Positions 1 through 7,622 are shown, numbered from the stretch's first letter. The stretch: DNA of 27,882 nucleotides from an uncultured Eubacteriales bacterium (GCA_934454405.1 CAKSFN010000020.1:1-27882); one strand, 5' to 3'. The notes: generated by a model from the sequence alone, not told the origin. Translations and numbers: made by a program.

Positions 1-66
<66 letters not shown>

Positions 67-77
67 CTTCCTTTTTT

Positions 78-103
78 AAGAGCGATCTTCGGATCGCTCT
101 TTT
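78..103 (+). terminator. Intrinsic terminator of the rRNA operon
   Basis: A perfect 10-bp stem (AAGAGCGATC / GATCGCTCTT) closes on a TTCG tetraloop and is followed by T residues. A short T-run (72-77) also precedes it. It sits 12 bases after the 5S end. Confidence 0.85.
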
Positions 104-150
104 GCTTGTTCAAAAATATCTGAAGTATCACATAAAAAGGATATGTTGAA

Positions 151-651
151 ATGAAAAGGATAGTGCCTGTTTTTCTTGCGGTTTGTATGATTATCACCGT
201 TTTTTCCGGTTGTTCTTTGTTTTCCGCAAAAAGCGGTTCAGATAAGGAATTTTCCGGTGAGGGTTTAACAATAACTTTAACAGACAGCTTCAGAATTGCC
301 GAGGTTGAGGGGTATACTCTCTGCTACGATTCTTTTGATGTCGGCGTTTTTGCACTGAAAGAGACTTTTTCCGATTATCCGACGCTTGAAGGTCTGACGC
401 TTGATGACTACAAGGGATATGTTTTGGAAGCCAACAAGGATAAGTCTCCGAAGGAGGATGCTTCGTTTGACGACTTGACGGTTTTGAAATACGAGTACCG
501 TGTCGAAGCAAAAAAAGCGAATTTTACATATTTTGTATCTCTGTATAAAGCGCGCGATGCTTTCTGGCTCGTTCAGTTTGCCTGCAAATCTTCCGTATAC
601 TCCGAGTACGAGTCTTATTTTGTAAAATGGGCAAAGTCCGTTAGAATTTAG
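151..651 (+). CDS. Small predicted lipoprotein, unknown function
   Basis: The 166-residue protein starts with a short basic n-region (MKR), a hydrophobic stretch and a lipobox-like FSGC with Cys21. It is therefore probably lipid-anchored on the outer face of the membrane. The mature part (from about residue 22) is soluble and mixed alpha/beta in composition, with no motif I recognise. It resembles small extracellular domains that follow lipoprotein signals in Firmicutes, but I cannot name a family. The start is supported by an AAGGA element about 9 bases upstream. The next gene (YcaO-like) begins 22 bases after its stop with no terminator between, so the two are probably co-transcribed. Coding status and signal type are well supported; function is unknown. 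Confidence 0.8.
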   Translation: MKRIVPVFLAVCMIITVFSGCSLFSAKSGSDKEFSGEGLTITLTDSFRIAEVEGYTLCYDSFDVGVFALKETFSDYPTLEGLTLDDYKGYVLEANKDKSPKEDASFDDLTVLKYEYRVEAKKANFTYFVSLYKARDAFWLVQFACKSSVYSEYESYFVKWAKSVRI

Positions 652-673
652 ACTTAAATGGTTGGTGAATTAT

Positions 674-2479
674 ATGAAAGTAATTGATGAGAAGTTTAAA
701 GAAGTTTCTCCTTCTGAGACCGTCGCCTTTATTAAAAAATGTCTTTCCGATATAGGGCTCAGAGTTTCTGATAAACTTGTTGATGCAGGGTTAGGACATT
801 GTTATTCCGCGTCGGTTTTTGCCGACGGCGGATATCCTTCGACGAACGGAAAAGGAGTGTCGAAGGAATTTGCCCTTGCCAGCGGATATGCCGAGTTTAT
901 GGAGCGTTTGCAGGGCGGACGTTTTGTTTTGACAGGAATGAATTCGGAGAAAACGCCGTCTTTGTATCTGCACACCTATGCGCCTGATGCAAAATATATG
1001 ACGGAAGAAGAAATTCTCGAAAACGGTGAGTGGATGGATGCTATAATCGCGCAGTATCCGGGCGTAACAAAAGAAAAGATTGCAAAGTTATGTTCTCTGT
1101 ACGGATATACCGATAGCGGAAAAATGCTTGCGCTTCCGTTTTACAGCATATTTGAAAAAAAATATGTTTATCTGCCAATGGGATTCGTTGATAATATGTA
1201 TACAAATAACGGTTGCTGCGCCGGAAATACCCGTGATGAAGCCTGGGTACACGCTCTTTCCGAGATGATAGAGCGAAATTGCTGTGTTAAAATGGTTTCT
1301 TCGGGGGAAGCTTTGCCCGTTATTCCCGACGATATCCTTTCCGGTTTTCCTATTGTTTCCTCTATTCTTGAAAAGATTAAAAAAGTCGGCTACTTTGAGG
1401 TTCGGATATTTGATAGTTCTTTCGGTTGCGGATTCCCGGTAATTACAACATGTGTTATAGATAAACGCACATCAAAGTATCTTGTATGCGTCGGATCGGA
1501 TCCTGTTCTTGAAATTGCGATAGAAAGAACTCTGACAGAGATTTTTCAGGGAAAGACAGTTGAGTCTTTTACTTCCACACATTCAGGACAAATATTGACA
1601 TCTTCGAAAGATGTTCCTGTTGCAGACAACATCCGGAGTCAATTACAGTCTGGAAATGCGTTATATACCATCGACTTCTTTTCTGATGAAATCAGTTGCA
1701 ATAGGCATGTCGGACATTTTGAAGATAACAGTCACTGTTCAAACTCTGAATTGTTGTATAAACTATTAGATTTCTATCGGAAAATGGGAAAACCCGTTTA
1801 TGTAAGAAATTATTCTTTCCTCGGCTTTAATACATACAAGTTCATTGTTCCGGGTTTTTCTGAAACAAGAGGTTTGACTCTTTGTGATCCGATTCAGAAA
1901 TTCTATTTTCTTCTTCGTACTGCTGAAACATTAAAATACATTGAAAAGGCTGATGACAGTCATCTTTCCGATTTTCTTCTGGTTGAAGGAATTGGAGCCG
2001 AAACTATAAGGAATTCAAACTTTTTCGGAAGGCTTGCCGGTATCCCGACCTCCGGCGGATTACATAGTTGGCTGATAAATATTCATCGGGCATACGCCGC
2101 TTTCAGGTTAAATGATATTCCTCGAATGCTGAAATTCCTTGAACGCGCGCATAATGATGTCTCTGATGATGAGATTAAGTCATATATCCGAGCTCTTCTT
2201 TATTACTTTGATTTTAAACAGAAAAACATTCCGATTGAAAAGATTCTATCTGTCGTCAAAAAGTTCTGCTCGGAAAGCGCATATACGAGATTGGTAAACG
2301 GGATTGAAAAAGGCAATGTTTTCGAAGGGCTGCTCGTCCGCTGTGACAGACATCACTGTGATTCGTGTCCGCTTAAAGACTATTGCCGCATGACCGAAAA
2401 TGAGAATTTAATCTCTGTTGTCGGTAAAGAGTATTCAAAATTTACCGATGGTCAAAAATCTTCGATTTTTGATATTTGA
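674..2479 (+). CDS. ycaO: YcaO-domain protein (E. coli YcaO type) with C-terminal Cys cluster
   Basis: The protein aligns by eye along most of its length with E. coli YcaO. Shared blocks are the NGKG-SKE-ALASG-AEFMERLQ segment, LPF followed by YLPM, NNG-CAGNTRDEA and ALSEMIERN, and the ERTLTEIFQG segment. These carry the Glu residues that bind ATP/Mg in YcaO enzymes. The family activates backbone amides with ATP; the E. coli-type member has been linked to RimO beta-methylthiolation, but its reaction is unsettled. The C-terminus carries CDRHHCDSCPLKDYC (C-x4-C-x2-C-x5-C), an iron-sulfur- or zinc-like cluster that I do not recall in E. coli YcaO. The start chosen is ATG 674 (601 residues), because GGTGA sits 5 bases upstream; TTG 662 and GTG 665 are in-frame alternatives. 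No peptide precursor or dehydrogenase gene is adjacent, so a thiazole/oxazole peptide cluster is not supported. Confidence 0.85.
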   Translation: MKVIDEKFKEVSPSETVAFIKKCLSDIGLRVSDKLVDAGLGHCYSASVFADGGYPSTNGKGVSKEFALASGYAEFMERLQGGRFVLTGMNSEKTPSLYLHTYAPDAKYMTEEEILENGEWMDAIIAQYPGVTKEKIAKLCSLYGYTDSGKMLALPFYSIFEKKYVYLPMGFVDNMYTNNGCCAGNTRDEAWVHALSEMIERNCCVKMVSSGEALPVIPDDILSGFPIVSSILEKIKKVGYFEVRIFDSSFGCGFPVITTCVIDKRTSKYLVCVGSDPVLEIAIERTLTEIFQGKTVESFTSTHSGQILTSSKDVPVADNIRSQLQSGNALYTIDFFSDEISCNRHVGHFEDNSHCSNSELLYKLLDFYRKMGKPVYVRNYSFLGFNTYKFIVPGFSETRGLTLCDPIQKFYFLLRTAETLKYIEKADDSHLSDFLLVEGIGAETIRNSNFFGRLAGIPTSGGLHSWLINIHRAYAAFRLNDIPRMLKFLERAHNDVSDDEIKSYIRALLYYFDFKQKNIPIEKILSVVKKFCSESAYTRLVNGIEKGNVFEGLLVRCDRHHCDSCPLKDYCRMTENENLISVVGKEYSKFTDGQKSSIFDI

Positions 2480-2550
2480 TTGTTGCTCGCTCTTTATGTG
2501 TAGCGCATTGTTGTTATGCGACTTTTGAAAAACAGCAAAATAGATTTTCA

Positions 2551-2583
2551 GGAGCCGAACGGAGAAACGTTCGGCTCCTATTT
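2551..2583 (+). terminator. Terminator after the ycaO-like gene
   Basis: An 11-bp perfect stem (GGAGCCGAACG / CGTTCGGCTCC) with a six-base loop is followed by TATTT. The T-tract is short. The hairpin separates the + strand pair from the - strand pseudogene and could act in both directions. Confidence 0.65.
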
Positions 2584-2587
2584 AAAA

Positions 2588-3393
2588 CTAAATATCCGCA
2601 TCTTTTACTGCGGGCTTTTCGATTATTTCGCCGTCTTCGGTAAATCTTGACCCGTGACAAGCGCAGTCTCGGCTGTGCTCGGCTTTGTTTTTTCGAAGGG
2701 CGCAGCCGAGGTGCGGATATCTTTTTGTTGTAGGGAACAGCATATCCGCAATTGTTATTCCCATATTTTCGAACAACTTCGGGCAGAGCATATTTCTGCT
2801 TTGGTTAAAAACCGGCTCGTTTATGTTCTTTTTGCCGGTTATCATATCAGCAAGGATCTCCGCCGCCGCGATGGAGGTCGTCATTCCCCAAAGATTAAAT
2901 CCCGTCGCAACATATATGTTCGACATAGAGGGGCTGTATCTGCCGATATACGGTATTCAGTCAAGCGTCACGCAGTCTTGGTTTGACCATCGGCATTGTT
3001 CTTTCGCCTTTGGAAAATGCCGTTTTGCGAAATTTTCAACCGCATGGTATCCGCCGCCCTTTTGCCCGTTTTGTGATCGCCTCCTCCTATCAGGAGCAGA
3101 TCTTTAAAACTTCTGAAATAAGACCCATTGCCCGCAACCTTTGCAGTTCAATCAAGGCGCGTCGCGCCTGAATATGCAATTACATAGTAGCGTCTTTGAT
3201 GCATCTTCATAAAGTAAAGCCCGCGACTGTTGATAAAAGGGAAATGCGTCGCTACGATGACCTTTTTCGCTTTTACTTTGCCTTTGTCTGTGACCGCCGT
3301 TGTGCCTTTTGTTGTTCCGCTTCCGATTCTTTCATCTGTTGACGCCCTATCGCGCCATATTCGAGAAAAGAGTCGCCGCGGTTTATTTGACAT
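2588..3393 (-). pseudogene. Decayed FAD-dependent oxidoreductase with Rieske [2Fe-2S] domain
   Basis: Three - strand frames together rebuild the C-terminal half of a DAO-type FAD oxidoreductase with a Rieske tail. In order they read KKVIVATHFPFINSRGLYF, KDLLLIGGGDHKTGK, GGGYHAVENFAKRHFPKAKE, WSNQDCVTLD-stop-IPYIGRYS, SNIYVATGFNLWGMT, and a Rieske block ending DCACHGSRF. Damage is clear. One A is missing in an A/G run near 3070, shifting frame after TGK. A TGA replaces the expected Gly codon at 2957-2959. Another stop lies near 3150. The first Rieske Cys is Tyr (RYPHLGC, codon 2717-2719), and the usual Trp before DC is Arg. The N-terminal half with the FAD GxGxxG motif is absent; the remnant ends at the fucO promoter region. 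Family identity is firm and the lack of function nearly so. Confidence 0.85.
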
Positions 3394-3447
3394 AGATATT
3401 TGACAATCTTGTCGAGAACTTCCGTCTTTATTGTTCGTGTATTTCCG

Positions 3448-3476
3448 TTGACAATTTTTTCACAATCAGATATAAT
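3448..3476 (+). promoter_or_regulatory. Consensus sigma70-type promoter of the FucO-type gene
   Basis: TTGACA (3448-3453) and TATAAT (3471-3476) are separated by 17 bases, a perfect match to the housekeeping consensus. The predicted transcript starts near 3483, leaving a leader of about 38 bases with GGAGG at 3507-3511. Confidence 0.85.
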
Positions 3477-3520
3477 AAAGGTGTAAATAAAATTTTCGGT
3501 ATGACCGGAGGTAATTTGTT

Positions 3521-4663
3521 ATGGTAAATCGTTTTGTATTGAACGCAGTTTCTTATCACGGCAACGGCGCGATAAAGGAAATTCCCGGAATCGTTGCCGC
3601 CAAAGGTTTCAAGAAAGCATTTATTGCGTCTGACCCGGATCTTGTTAAGTTCGGCGTCACCAAAAAAGTAACCGATCTTCTTGACGAGGCCGGTATGGCG
3701 TATGAGGTTTATTCCGACATAAAACCCAACCCGACCATAGAAAATGTCAAGAGCGGCGTCGCGGCATACAAAGCGTCGGGCGCGGATTATATGATAACGA
3801 TAGGCGGAGGCTCGTCGATGGATACCGGCAAAGCCATCGGTATCATCATAAACAATCCGGAGTTTGAAGACGTTCGCAGTCTTGAAGGCGTTGCCCCGAC
3901 CAAGAATAGAACCGTTTTCACGATAGCCGTTCCGACAACTGCGGGAACCGCCGCCGAAGCGACCATTAACTATGTAATAACCGACGTTGAACGCAAGAGA
4001 AAGTTCGTTTGCGTTGACACCAACGATATCCCCGACGTTGCGGTCGTTGACCCCGATATGATGGCGACGATGCCCAAGGGCTTGACGGCTTCTACCGGTA
4101 TGGACGCCCTGACGCACGCAATAGAGGGCTATACCACAAAAGCGGCATGGGAACTTGCCGATTGCCTGAACCTTGAAGCGATAAGACTTATCGCAAAGAG
4201 CCTGCGCGGCGCTGTCAACAATGACAAAGACGGCAGAGAGGGTATGGCTCTCGGACAGTTTGTTACAGGTATGGCGTTCTCCAACGTCGGACTCGGTATC
4301 GCGCATTCCATGGCTCACACTCTCGGCGCTGTTTACGACACCCCGCACGGTGTTGCCTGTGCAATGATGCTTCCCATAGTTATGGAATATAATGCGGAGA
4401 CCACCGGTGATAAGTTCAAGTATATCGCCGAGGCTATGGGCGTGGACACCACGGGAATGGATCAGCAGGCTTACAGAAAAGCCGCCGTTGACGCAGTTCG
4501 TCAACTTTCCGTAGATGTCGGCATTCCGACCAAACTTTCGGCACTCAAAGAAGAAGATCTTGACTTCCTCGCACAGTCCGCTTATGCAGACGCTTGCCGC
4601 CCGGGTAACCCGAAAGAAACAAACGTTGAAGATCTGAAAGAGCTTTTCCGCAAGTTGATGTAA
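3521..4663 (+). CDS. fucO: Lactaldehyde reductase / iron-type alcohol dehydrogenase (FucO-like)
   Basis: The 380-residue protein aligns nearly gap-free with E. coli FucO (about 382 residues), which reduces L-lactaldehyde to 1,2-propanediol with NADH during fucose or rhamnose fermentation. Visible family features are the GGGS nucleotide loop (IGGGSSMDTGKAIG), the PTTAGTAAE segment, and the Fe ligands in MDALTHAIEGY (Asp and His about residues 196 and 200) and HSMAHTLG plus TPHG (His about 263 and 277). The residue after GGGS is Ser-Met rather than the common Pro-x. It is cytosolic. Its own consensus promoter, GGAGG site and terminator make it a monocistronic unit. No fucose or rhamnose pathway genes lie beside it, so substrate choice (lactaldehyde versus another short aldehyde/alcohol) is inferred from similarity alone. 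Confidence 0.88.
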   Translation: MVNRFVLNAVSYHGNGAIKEIPGIVAAKGFKKAFIASDPDLVKFGVTKKVTDLLDEAGMAYEVYSDIKPNPTIENVKSGVAAYKASGADYMITIGGGSSMDTGKAIGIIINNPEFEDVRSLEGVAPTKNRTVFTIAVPTTAGTAAEATINYVITDVERKRKFVCVDTNDIPDVAVVDPDMMATMPKGLTASTGMDALTHAIEGYTTKAAWELADCLNLEAIRLIAKSLRGAVNNDKDGREGMALGQFVTGMAFSNVGLGIAHSMAHTLGAVYDTPHGVACAMMLPIVMEYNAETTGDKFKYIAEAMGVDTTGMDQQAYRKAAVDAVRQLSVDVGIPTKLSALKEEDLDFLAQSAYADACRPGNPKETNVEDLKELFRKLM

Positions 4664-4677
4664 TTTTTACCTGATTT

Positions 4678-4717
4678 CCCCGCACTTCCCAAAAGGAGTG
4701 CGGGGGTTGTTTTTTTG
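4678..4717 (+). terminator. Terminator of the FucO-like gene
   Basis: A 9-bp stem (CCCCGCACT / AGTGCGGGG) is followed by a T-rich tract ending in seven T residues. It starts 14 bases after the stop codon. Confidence 0.88.
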
Positions 4718-4740
4718 TGGCGATAAAAAATCAAAATATC

Positions 4741-4769
4741 TTGAAATCCGACAAAATATCTGATATACT
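4741..4769 (+). promoter_or_regulatory. Promoter of the membrane protein gene
   Basis: TTGAAA (4741-4746), a 17-base spacer and TATACT (4764-4769), with an extended -10 TG at 4761-4762. A GGAGGG ribosome binding site lies at 4785-4790, before ATG 4799. Confidence 0.7.
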
Positions 4770-4798
4770 GTATTCAGTCTTGTCGGAGGGAAAGATAT

Positions 4799-5587
4799 AT
4801 GACAGAAATAATCGCGCGGAGAGAGTTTTCTCCGTATTATATCATTTTTGATATAGCCTTTTTGATTGTTTTTGCGGCATTGCTGCTGTGGAAGAAGAAA
4901 TATATGACCGTGCTTGTCGGTTTTCTTGCCGGCTTGCTTTATATGCTTGTTGATTTCGGCGTGTTTCATCTTGTCTGCGGTTCCCGAAGCATTTCCGACG
5001 GTTACAGCCTGTTTTGGGTCTTGCTTTGGATGTCGATGAGTTACGGCTTTACAAATTTCGCATGGATATGGCTGTGGATTTCAAAAGACAAACATCTTTT
5101 TGAATGGTCTTTTCTTATCCTGATGTGGTGGTTCGTTTGCCCTTTTCTGACAAAGACTTTCGCGCCGACAGAGATTTCAAACATTGTTATTCAGCGTACC
5201 ACCGGCGAATATCACGGCTATATGGCTGTAATCCTTGCCGTGGGCTATCTCGGACTTATAATCTACAATCTGTGGCAGAAAGAAAAAGAAAAGCGTGTGA
5301 ATATCCCGTGGCTGCTCGCGATAGGTGTTCTTGTTCAGTTCGGTTGGGAATTGGGTCTTCTTATAGGCGGCATACGCTCCGCAGGTTTTTCACTTCCCGA
5401 AAAATTCGCGCCGCTTGTCATAAACTCGCTTCTTGAAACCAATCTCGGAATGCCTTACATATTCCTTATATTTATTGCGTATACGAGCCGTTTCACGGAA
5501 CAGATGAAACGACGTTCTGCGCCGCTGTCATTGACCGAGCGCATAAGGGAAAATAACAGGGAAAGGGTAACAAAAAAGGTATCGTAA
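4799..5587 (+). CDS. Polytopic membrane protein, unknown function
   Basis: The 262-residue protein is strongly hydrophobic, with about seven predicted membrane helices (roughly residues 14-30, 35-58, 68-93, 100-118, 137-157, 168-190 and 213-230) rich in Trp, Phe and Tyr. A basic cytoplasmic tail follows (KRRSAPLSLTERIRENNRE). Conserved-looking polar positions within the membrane part include VDFGVFH, FTNFAWIW and QFGWELG. I do not recognise a named family. It has its own promoter and GGAGGG site and is followed by two hairpins, so it is probably transcribed alone between two alcohol dehydrogenase genes. Gene status is clear from length, start signals and coherent topology; function is not known. 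Confidence 0.8.
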   Translation: MTEIIARREFSPYYIIFDIAFLIVFAALLLWKKKYMTVLVGFLAGLLYMLVDFGVFHLVCGSRSISDGYSLFWVLLWMSMSYGFTNFAWIWLWISKDKHLFEWSFLILMWWFVCPFLTKTFAPTEISNIVIQRTTGEYHGYMAVILAVGYLGLIIYNLWQKEKEKRVNIPWLLAIGVLVQFGWELGLLIGGIRSAGFSLPEKFAPLVINSLLETNLGMPYIFLIFIAYTSRFTEQMKRRSAPLSLTERIRENNRERVTKKVS

Positions 5588-5594
5588 CCTTTTT
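5573..5594 (+). terminator. Weak terminator overlapping the gene end
   Basis: An 8-bp inverted repeat (AAAAAGGT / ACCTTTTT) with a six-base loop spans the stop codon of the membrane protein gene. The T-run forms the 3' arm itself, so it may be leaky. Confidence 0.4.
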
Positions 5595-5722
5595 GACTGT
5601 TCTTTACACTGTCGAAACACCGTATGAGGCTGTGCCTGCCGTGGTGATCTGATTGTTTTGCAGAAATTTCAAAAACCCTTTTCGGCGGGGTATTACAAAA
5701 ATGATAACCTGTATTATGTTGC

Positions 5723-5751
5723 AAAAAGCAAGTCGCAGACTTGCTTTTTTT
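5723..5751 (+). terminator. Strong intrinsic terminator
   Basis: A 12-bp perfect stem (AAAAAGCAAGTC / GACTTGCTTTTT) has a GCA loop and ends in a run of seven T residues. It probably ends read-through transcripts of the upstream membrane protein gene or an unannotated short RNA. Confidence 0.75.
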
Positions 5752-5855
5752 GCGTTTATTTCAAGAAAAAATCAGTTTTCGCGAGTTGTCTGTATCCGAT
5801 TGCAATTGTTTTGTAATCGGTACGGAAATGCGACGAAAATTTCGACGTTTGTAAC

Positions 5856-5877
5856 GTTATATTTTCGATTATATAAC
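5856..5877. promoter_or_regulatory. Possible operator (inverted repeat)
   Basis: Perfect 7-bp arms GTTATAT and ATATAAC are separated by 8 bases, ending 19 bases before the -35 element of the next gene. The position fits an activator or repressor site. AT-richness raises the chance of coincidence. Confidence 0.35.
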
Positions 5878-5896
5878 AGGTATGCAACATTCGCCT

Positions 5897-5925
5897 TTGC
5901 GTTTTTGAAAAAAGTATGATATAAT
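5897..5925 (+). promoter_or_regulatory. Promoter of the second alcohol dehydrogenase gene
   Basis: A weak -35 TTGCGT (5897-5902), a 17-base spacer and a perfect TATAAT (5920-5925) with extended -10 TG at 5917-5918. A GGAGG-like site precedes ATG 5983. Confidence 0.7.
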
Positions 5926-5982
5926 ACAATCAGAAAAAAAATTCCGACTATAAACAGGAATATCAAAACGGAGGCAATTGAA

Positions 5983-7206
5983 ATGGCAAGATTTACATTA
6001 CCCAGAGATATTTATCACGGCAAGGACGCTTTGGAGGCACTCAAAACTTTTGAGGGCAAACGCGCTATTGTATGCACCGGCGGCGGAAGCATGAAACGCT
6101 TCGGCTTCCTCGACAAAGTCGTTTCTTATCTGAAAGAAGCGGGTATGGAAGTTCAACTTTTTGAAGGTATCGAACCCGACCCGTCCGTGGAAACCGTTAT
6201 GCGCGGCGCAGAGGCTATGGAAAAATTCCAGCCCGACTGGATCGTTGCTATCGGCGGCGGTTCTCCGATAGATGCCGCAAAAGCGATGTGGATAAAATAC
6301 GAGTATCCCGAACTTACATTTGAAGATATGTGCAAGGTGTTCGGTATTCCCAAACTTCGCCGCAAGGCTCATTTCTGCGCTATTTCTTCGACTTCCGGCA
6401 CGGCTACCGAAGTTACCGCATTCTCTATCATAACCGATTACCACAAGGGTATCAAATATCCCATTGCGGACTTTGAGATCACTCCCGATGTGGCTATTGT
6501 TGACCCCGAACTTGCGCACACTATGCCGCAGAAACTTGTTGCTCACACCGGTATGGACGCTATGACGCACGCTGTTGAAGCATATGTTTCCACCGCAAAC
6601 TGCGATTATACCGATCCTCTCGCGATCCATGCGATTGAGATGATCATGAACGACCTTATCCCGTCTTACAACGGCGATATGGACGCCCGTGACCGTATGC
6701 ACAATGCACAGTGCCTTGCAGGTATGGCATTCTCCAACGCTCTGCTCGGTATCGTTCACTCCATGGCGCACAAGACCGGTGCCGCATTTGCCGACTACGG
6801 CGCGCATATCATTCATGGCGCGGCTAACGCGATGTATCTGCCCAAGGTTATCGCATTCAACGCAAAAGACGAAACCGCAAAGAAACGTTACGGTGTTATC
6901 GTTGACTATATGGGTATCTGCGACAAGAACGCTTCCGACGATGAAAAGGTTGCGGAACTTATCAAATACCTGCGTCATATGAACGATGAGTTGAATATTC
7001 CTCACTGCATCAAGAACTACGGCGCGGACAGCTATCCGACCGAGAACGGCTTCGTTCCCGAGAACGTATTCCTTGAGCGTCTTCCCGAAATCGCAAAGAA
7101 CGCCATTGCAGACGCCTGCACAGGCTCCAACCCCCGTCAGCCCGGTCAGGAAGAAATGGAAAAACTTCTCAAGTGCTGCTACTACGACACCGAAGTTGAT
7201 TTCTGA
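5983..7206 (+). CDS. Iron-containing alcohol dehydrogenase (AdhE C-terminal domain type)
   Basis: This 407-residue protein belongs to the group III (Fe-type) alcohol dehydrogenases and looks most like a free-standing C-terminal domain of bifunctional AdhE. Shared blocks are PDPSVETVMRGAE, AIGGGSPIDAAKAMW, the TSGTATEVT segment, YPIADFEITPDVAIVDPE, and the metal-site segments TGMDAMTHAVEAYVS and LLGIVHSMAHKTG followed by IIHGAANA. The Asp/His ligand set is complete. Relative to FucO there is extra sequence between the last two His segments (AAFADYGAH). The likely reaction is NAD(P)H-dependent reduction of acetaldehyde or another short aldehyde to alcohol. No aldehyde dehydrogenase domain is attached. 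It has its own promoter and no co-directional partner before NfnAB, which has a separate promoter. It shares only moderate similarity with the FucO-like protein upstream, so it is not a recent duplicate. Confidence 0.85.
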   Translation: MARFTLPRDIYHGKDALEALKTFEGKRAIVCTGGGSMKRFGFLDKVVSYLKEAGMEVQLFEGIEPDPSVETVMRGAEAMEKFQPDWIVAIGGGSPIDAAKAMWIKYEYPELTFEDMCKVFGIPKLRRKAHFCAISSTSGTATEVTAFSIITDYHKGIKYPIADFEITPDVAIVDPELAHTMPQKLVAHTGMDAMTHAVEAYVSTANCDYTDPLAIHAIEMIMNDLIPSYNGDMDARDRMHNAQCLAGMAFSNALLGIVHSMAHKTGAAFADYGAHIIHGAANAMYLPKVIAFNAKDETAKKRYGVIVDYMGICDKNASDDEKVAELIKYLRHMNDELNIPHCIKNYGADSYPTENGFVPENVFLERLPEIAKNAIADACTGSNPRQPGQEEMEKLLKCCYYDTEVDF

Positions 7207-7398
7207 TTCGTGTTCAGTAGGGGATGTTAAAAATGCCCGGATCGCAAAAAGGCTGAAAATGTATAATAAGGCAATATAAAAGAGAAGAGTATTCACACTG
7301 AACGGCAGTTTTAAACATTTTAAATTGCAAAAAGTGAAAAGTGCCTTTTTGCTATAAGCGAATCTCACCTTTCGACGTATAAAATATACGCCTTCGGG

Positions 7399-7474
7399 TT
7401 CGATTCACTCATTCTGAACATTTTTTCCTATCCCCGGAAGGGCTGTAAAAAAACCTACGTTTTTTTACAGCCCT
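7399..7474 (+). repeat. 76-bp interspersed repeat with terminator hairpin, copy 1
   Basis: This block is nearly identical to the reverse complement of 27807-27882. Both begin TTCGATTCAC, continue with CATTCTGAAC and TTTTTTCCTATCCCC, and end in a long hairpin. Mismatches are confined to two single bases, the AAAG/GGAA junction, the hairpin loop and the last base. A non-coding, structured repeat in two intergenic regions suggests a REP- or MITE-like family. Confidence 0.75.
7439..7474 (+). terminator. Hairpin terminator inside the repeat
   Basis: A 16-bp stem (AGGGCTGTAAAAAAAC with its complement) closes on loop CTAC. The 3' arm carries seven T residues. The near-symmetry means it could stop transcription from either side; it insulates the nfnAB promoter from upstream read-through. 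Confidence 0.65.
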
Positions 7475-7505
7475 ATGTTTTTGATGAATTCATACAATTT
7501 GTTTG

Positions 7506-7534
7506 TTGAAAAAGCAAGTTAAAAGTGGTATTAT
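7506..7534 (+). promoter_or_regulatory. Promoter of nfnAB
   Basis: TTGAAA (7506-7511), a 17-base spacer and TATTAT (7529-7534) with extended -10 TG at 7526-7527. The position rules out the upstream in-frame start at 7503 for nfnA, since that codon would not be in the message. Confidence 0.65.
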
Positions 7535-7622
7535 TTATACCGAAAACAGCGGCGGTTTAACCGTTGCTGTATTATCCGTGCAATATCGCAATTCTGCCGA
7601 TTTTGCGGAAAGGAATGCTTTT

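Larger units (their letters stand above)
5588..5982. other. 395-base intergenic region before the second alcohol dehydrogenase
   Basis: No gene is visible here. The stretch holds a strong hairpin terminator (5723-5751), a 22-bp inverted repeat (5856-5877) and an extended -10 promoter (5897-5925). The stretch 5600-5720 is moderately GC-rich and unexplained. It could be a long 3' UTR, since the strong terminator lies 136 bases after the preceding stop codon. Confidence 0.6.
7207..7622. other. 416-base intergenic region with hairpins, repeat and promoter
   Basis: No gene is visible here. It contains an 8-bp inverted repeat GCAAAAAG / CTTTTTGC (7327-7352) that may be a weak terminator. It also holds a short palindrome CGTATA-AAA-TATACG (7376-7390), a 76-bp interspersed repeat (7399-7474) and the nfnA promoter (7506-7534). 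Bases 7541-7622 form the nfnA leader. Confidence 0.6.

Noticed and set aside
151..2479. Thiazole/oxazole-modified peptide (TOMM) cluster around the YcaO protein
   Set aside because: There is no precursor peptide, E1-like partner or flavin dehydrogenase nearby, and the protein resembles the stand-alone E. coli YcaO type.
3428..4504. 358-codon open frame on the - strand opposite fucO
   Set aside because: It is a mirror frame of a clearly identified FucO-type gene.
5455..5724. 89-codon frame on the - strand between the membrane protein and the second dehydrogenase
   Set aside because: It overlaps a real gene end and a weak terminator, with no ribosome binding site or recognisable domain.
5998..7368. 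456-codon open frame on the - strand opposite the second alcohol dehydrogenase
   Set aside because: It is a shadow of the + strand gene; it reads through the repeat region and has no family features or start signals.
7399..7474. CRISPR array or insertion sequence end
   Set aside because: There are only two widely separated inverted copies, with no regular spacers and no transposase gene in the window.
7503..7622. 40-residue N-terminal extension of NfnA
   Set aside because: The extension has no ribosome binding site, its start precedes the predicted transcription start, and homologues begin near the ATG at 7623.
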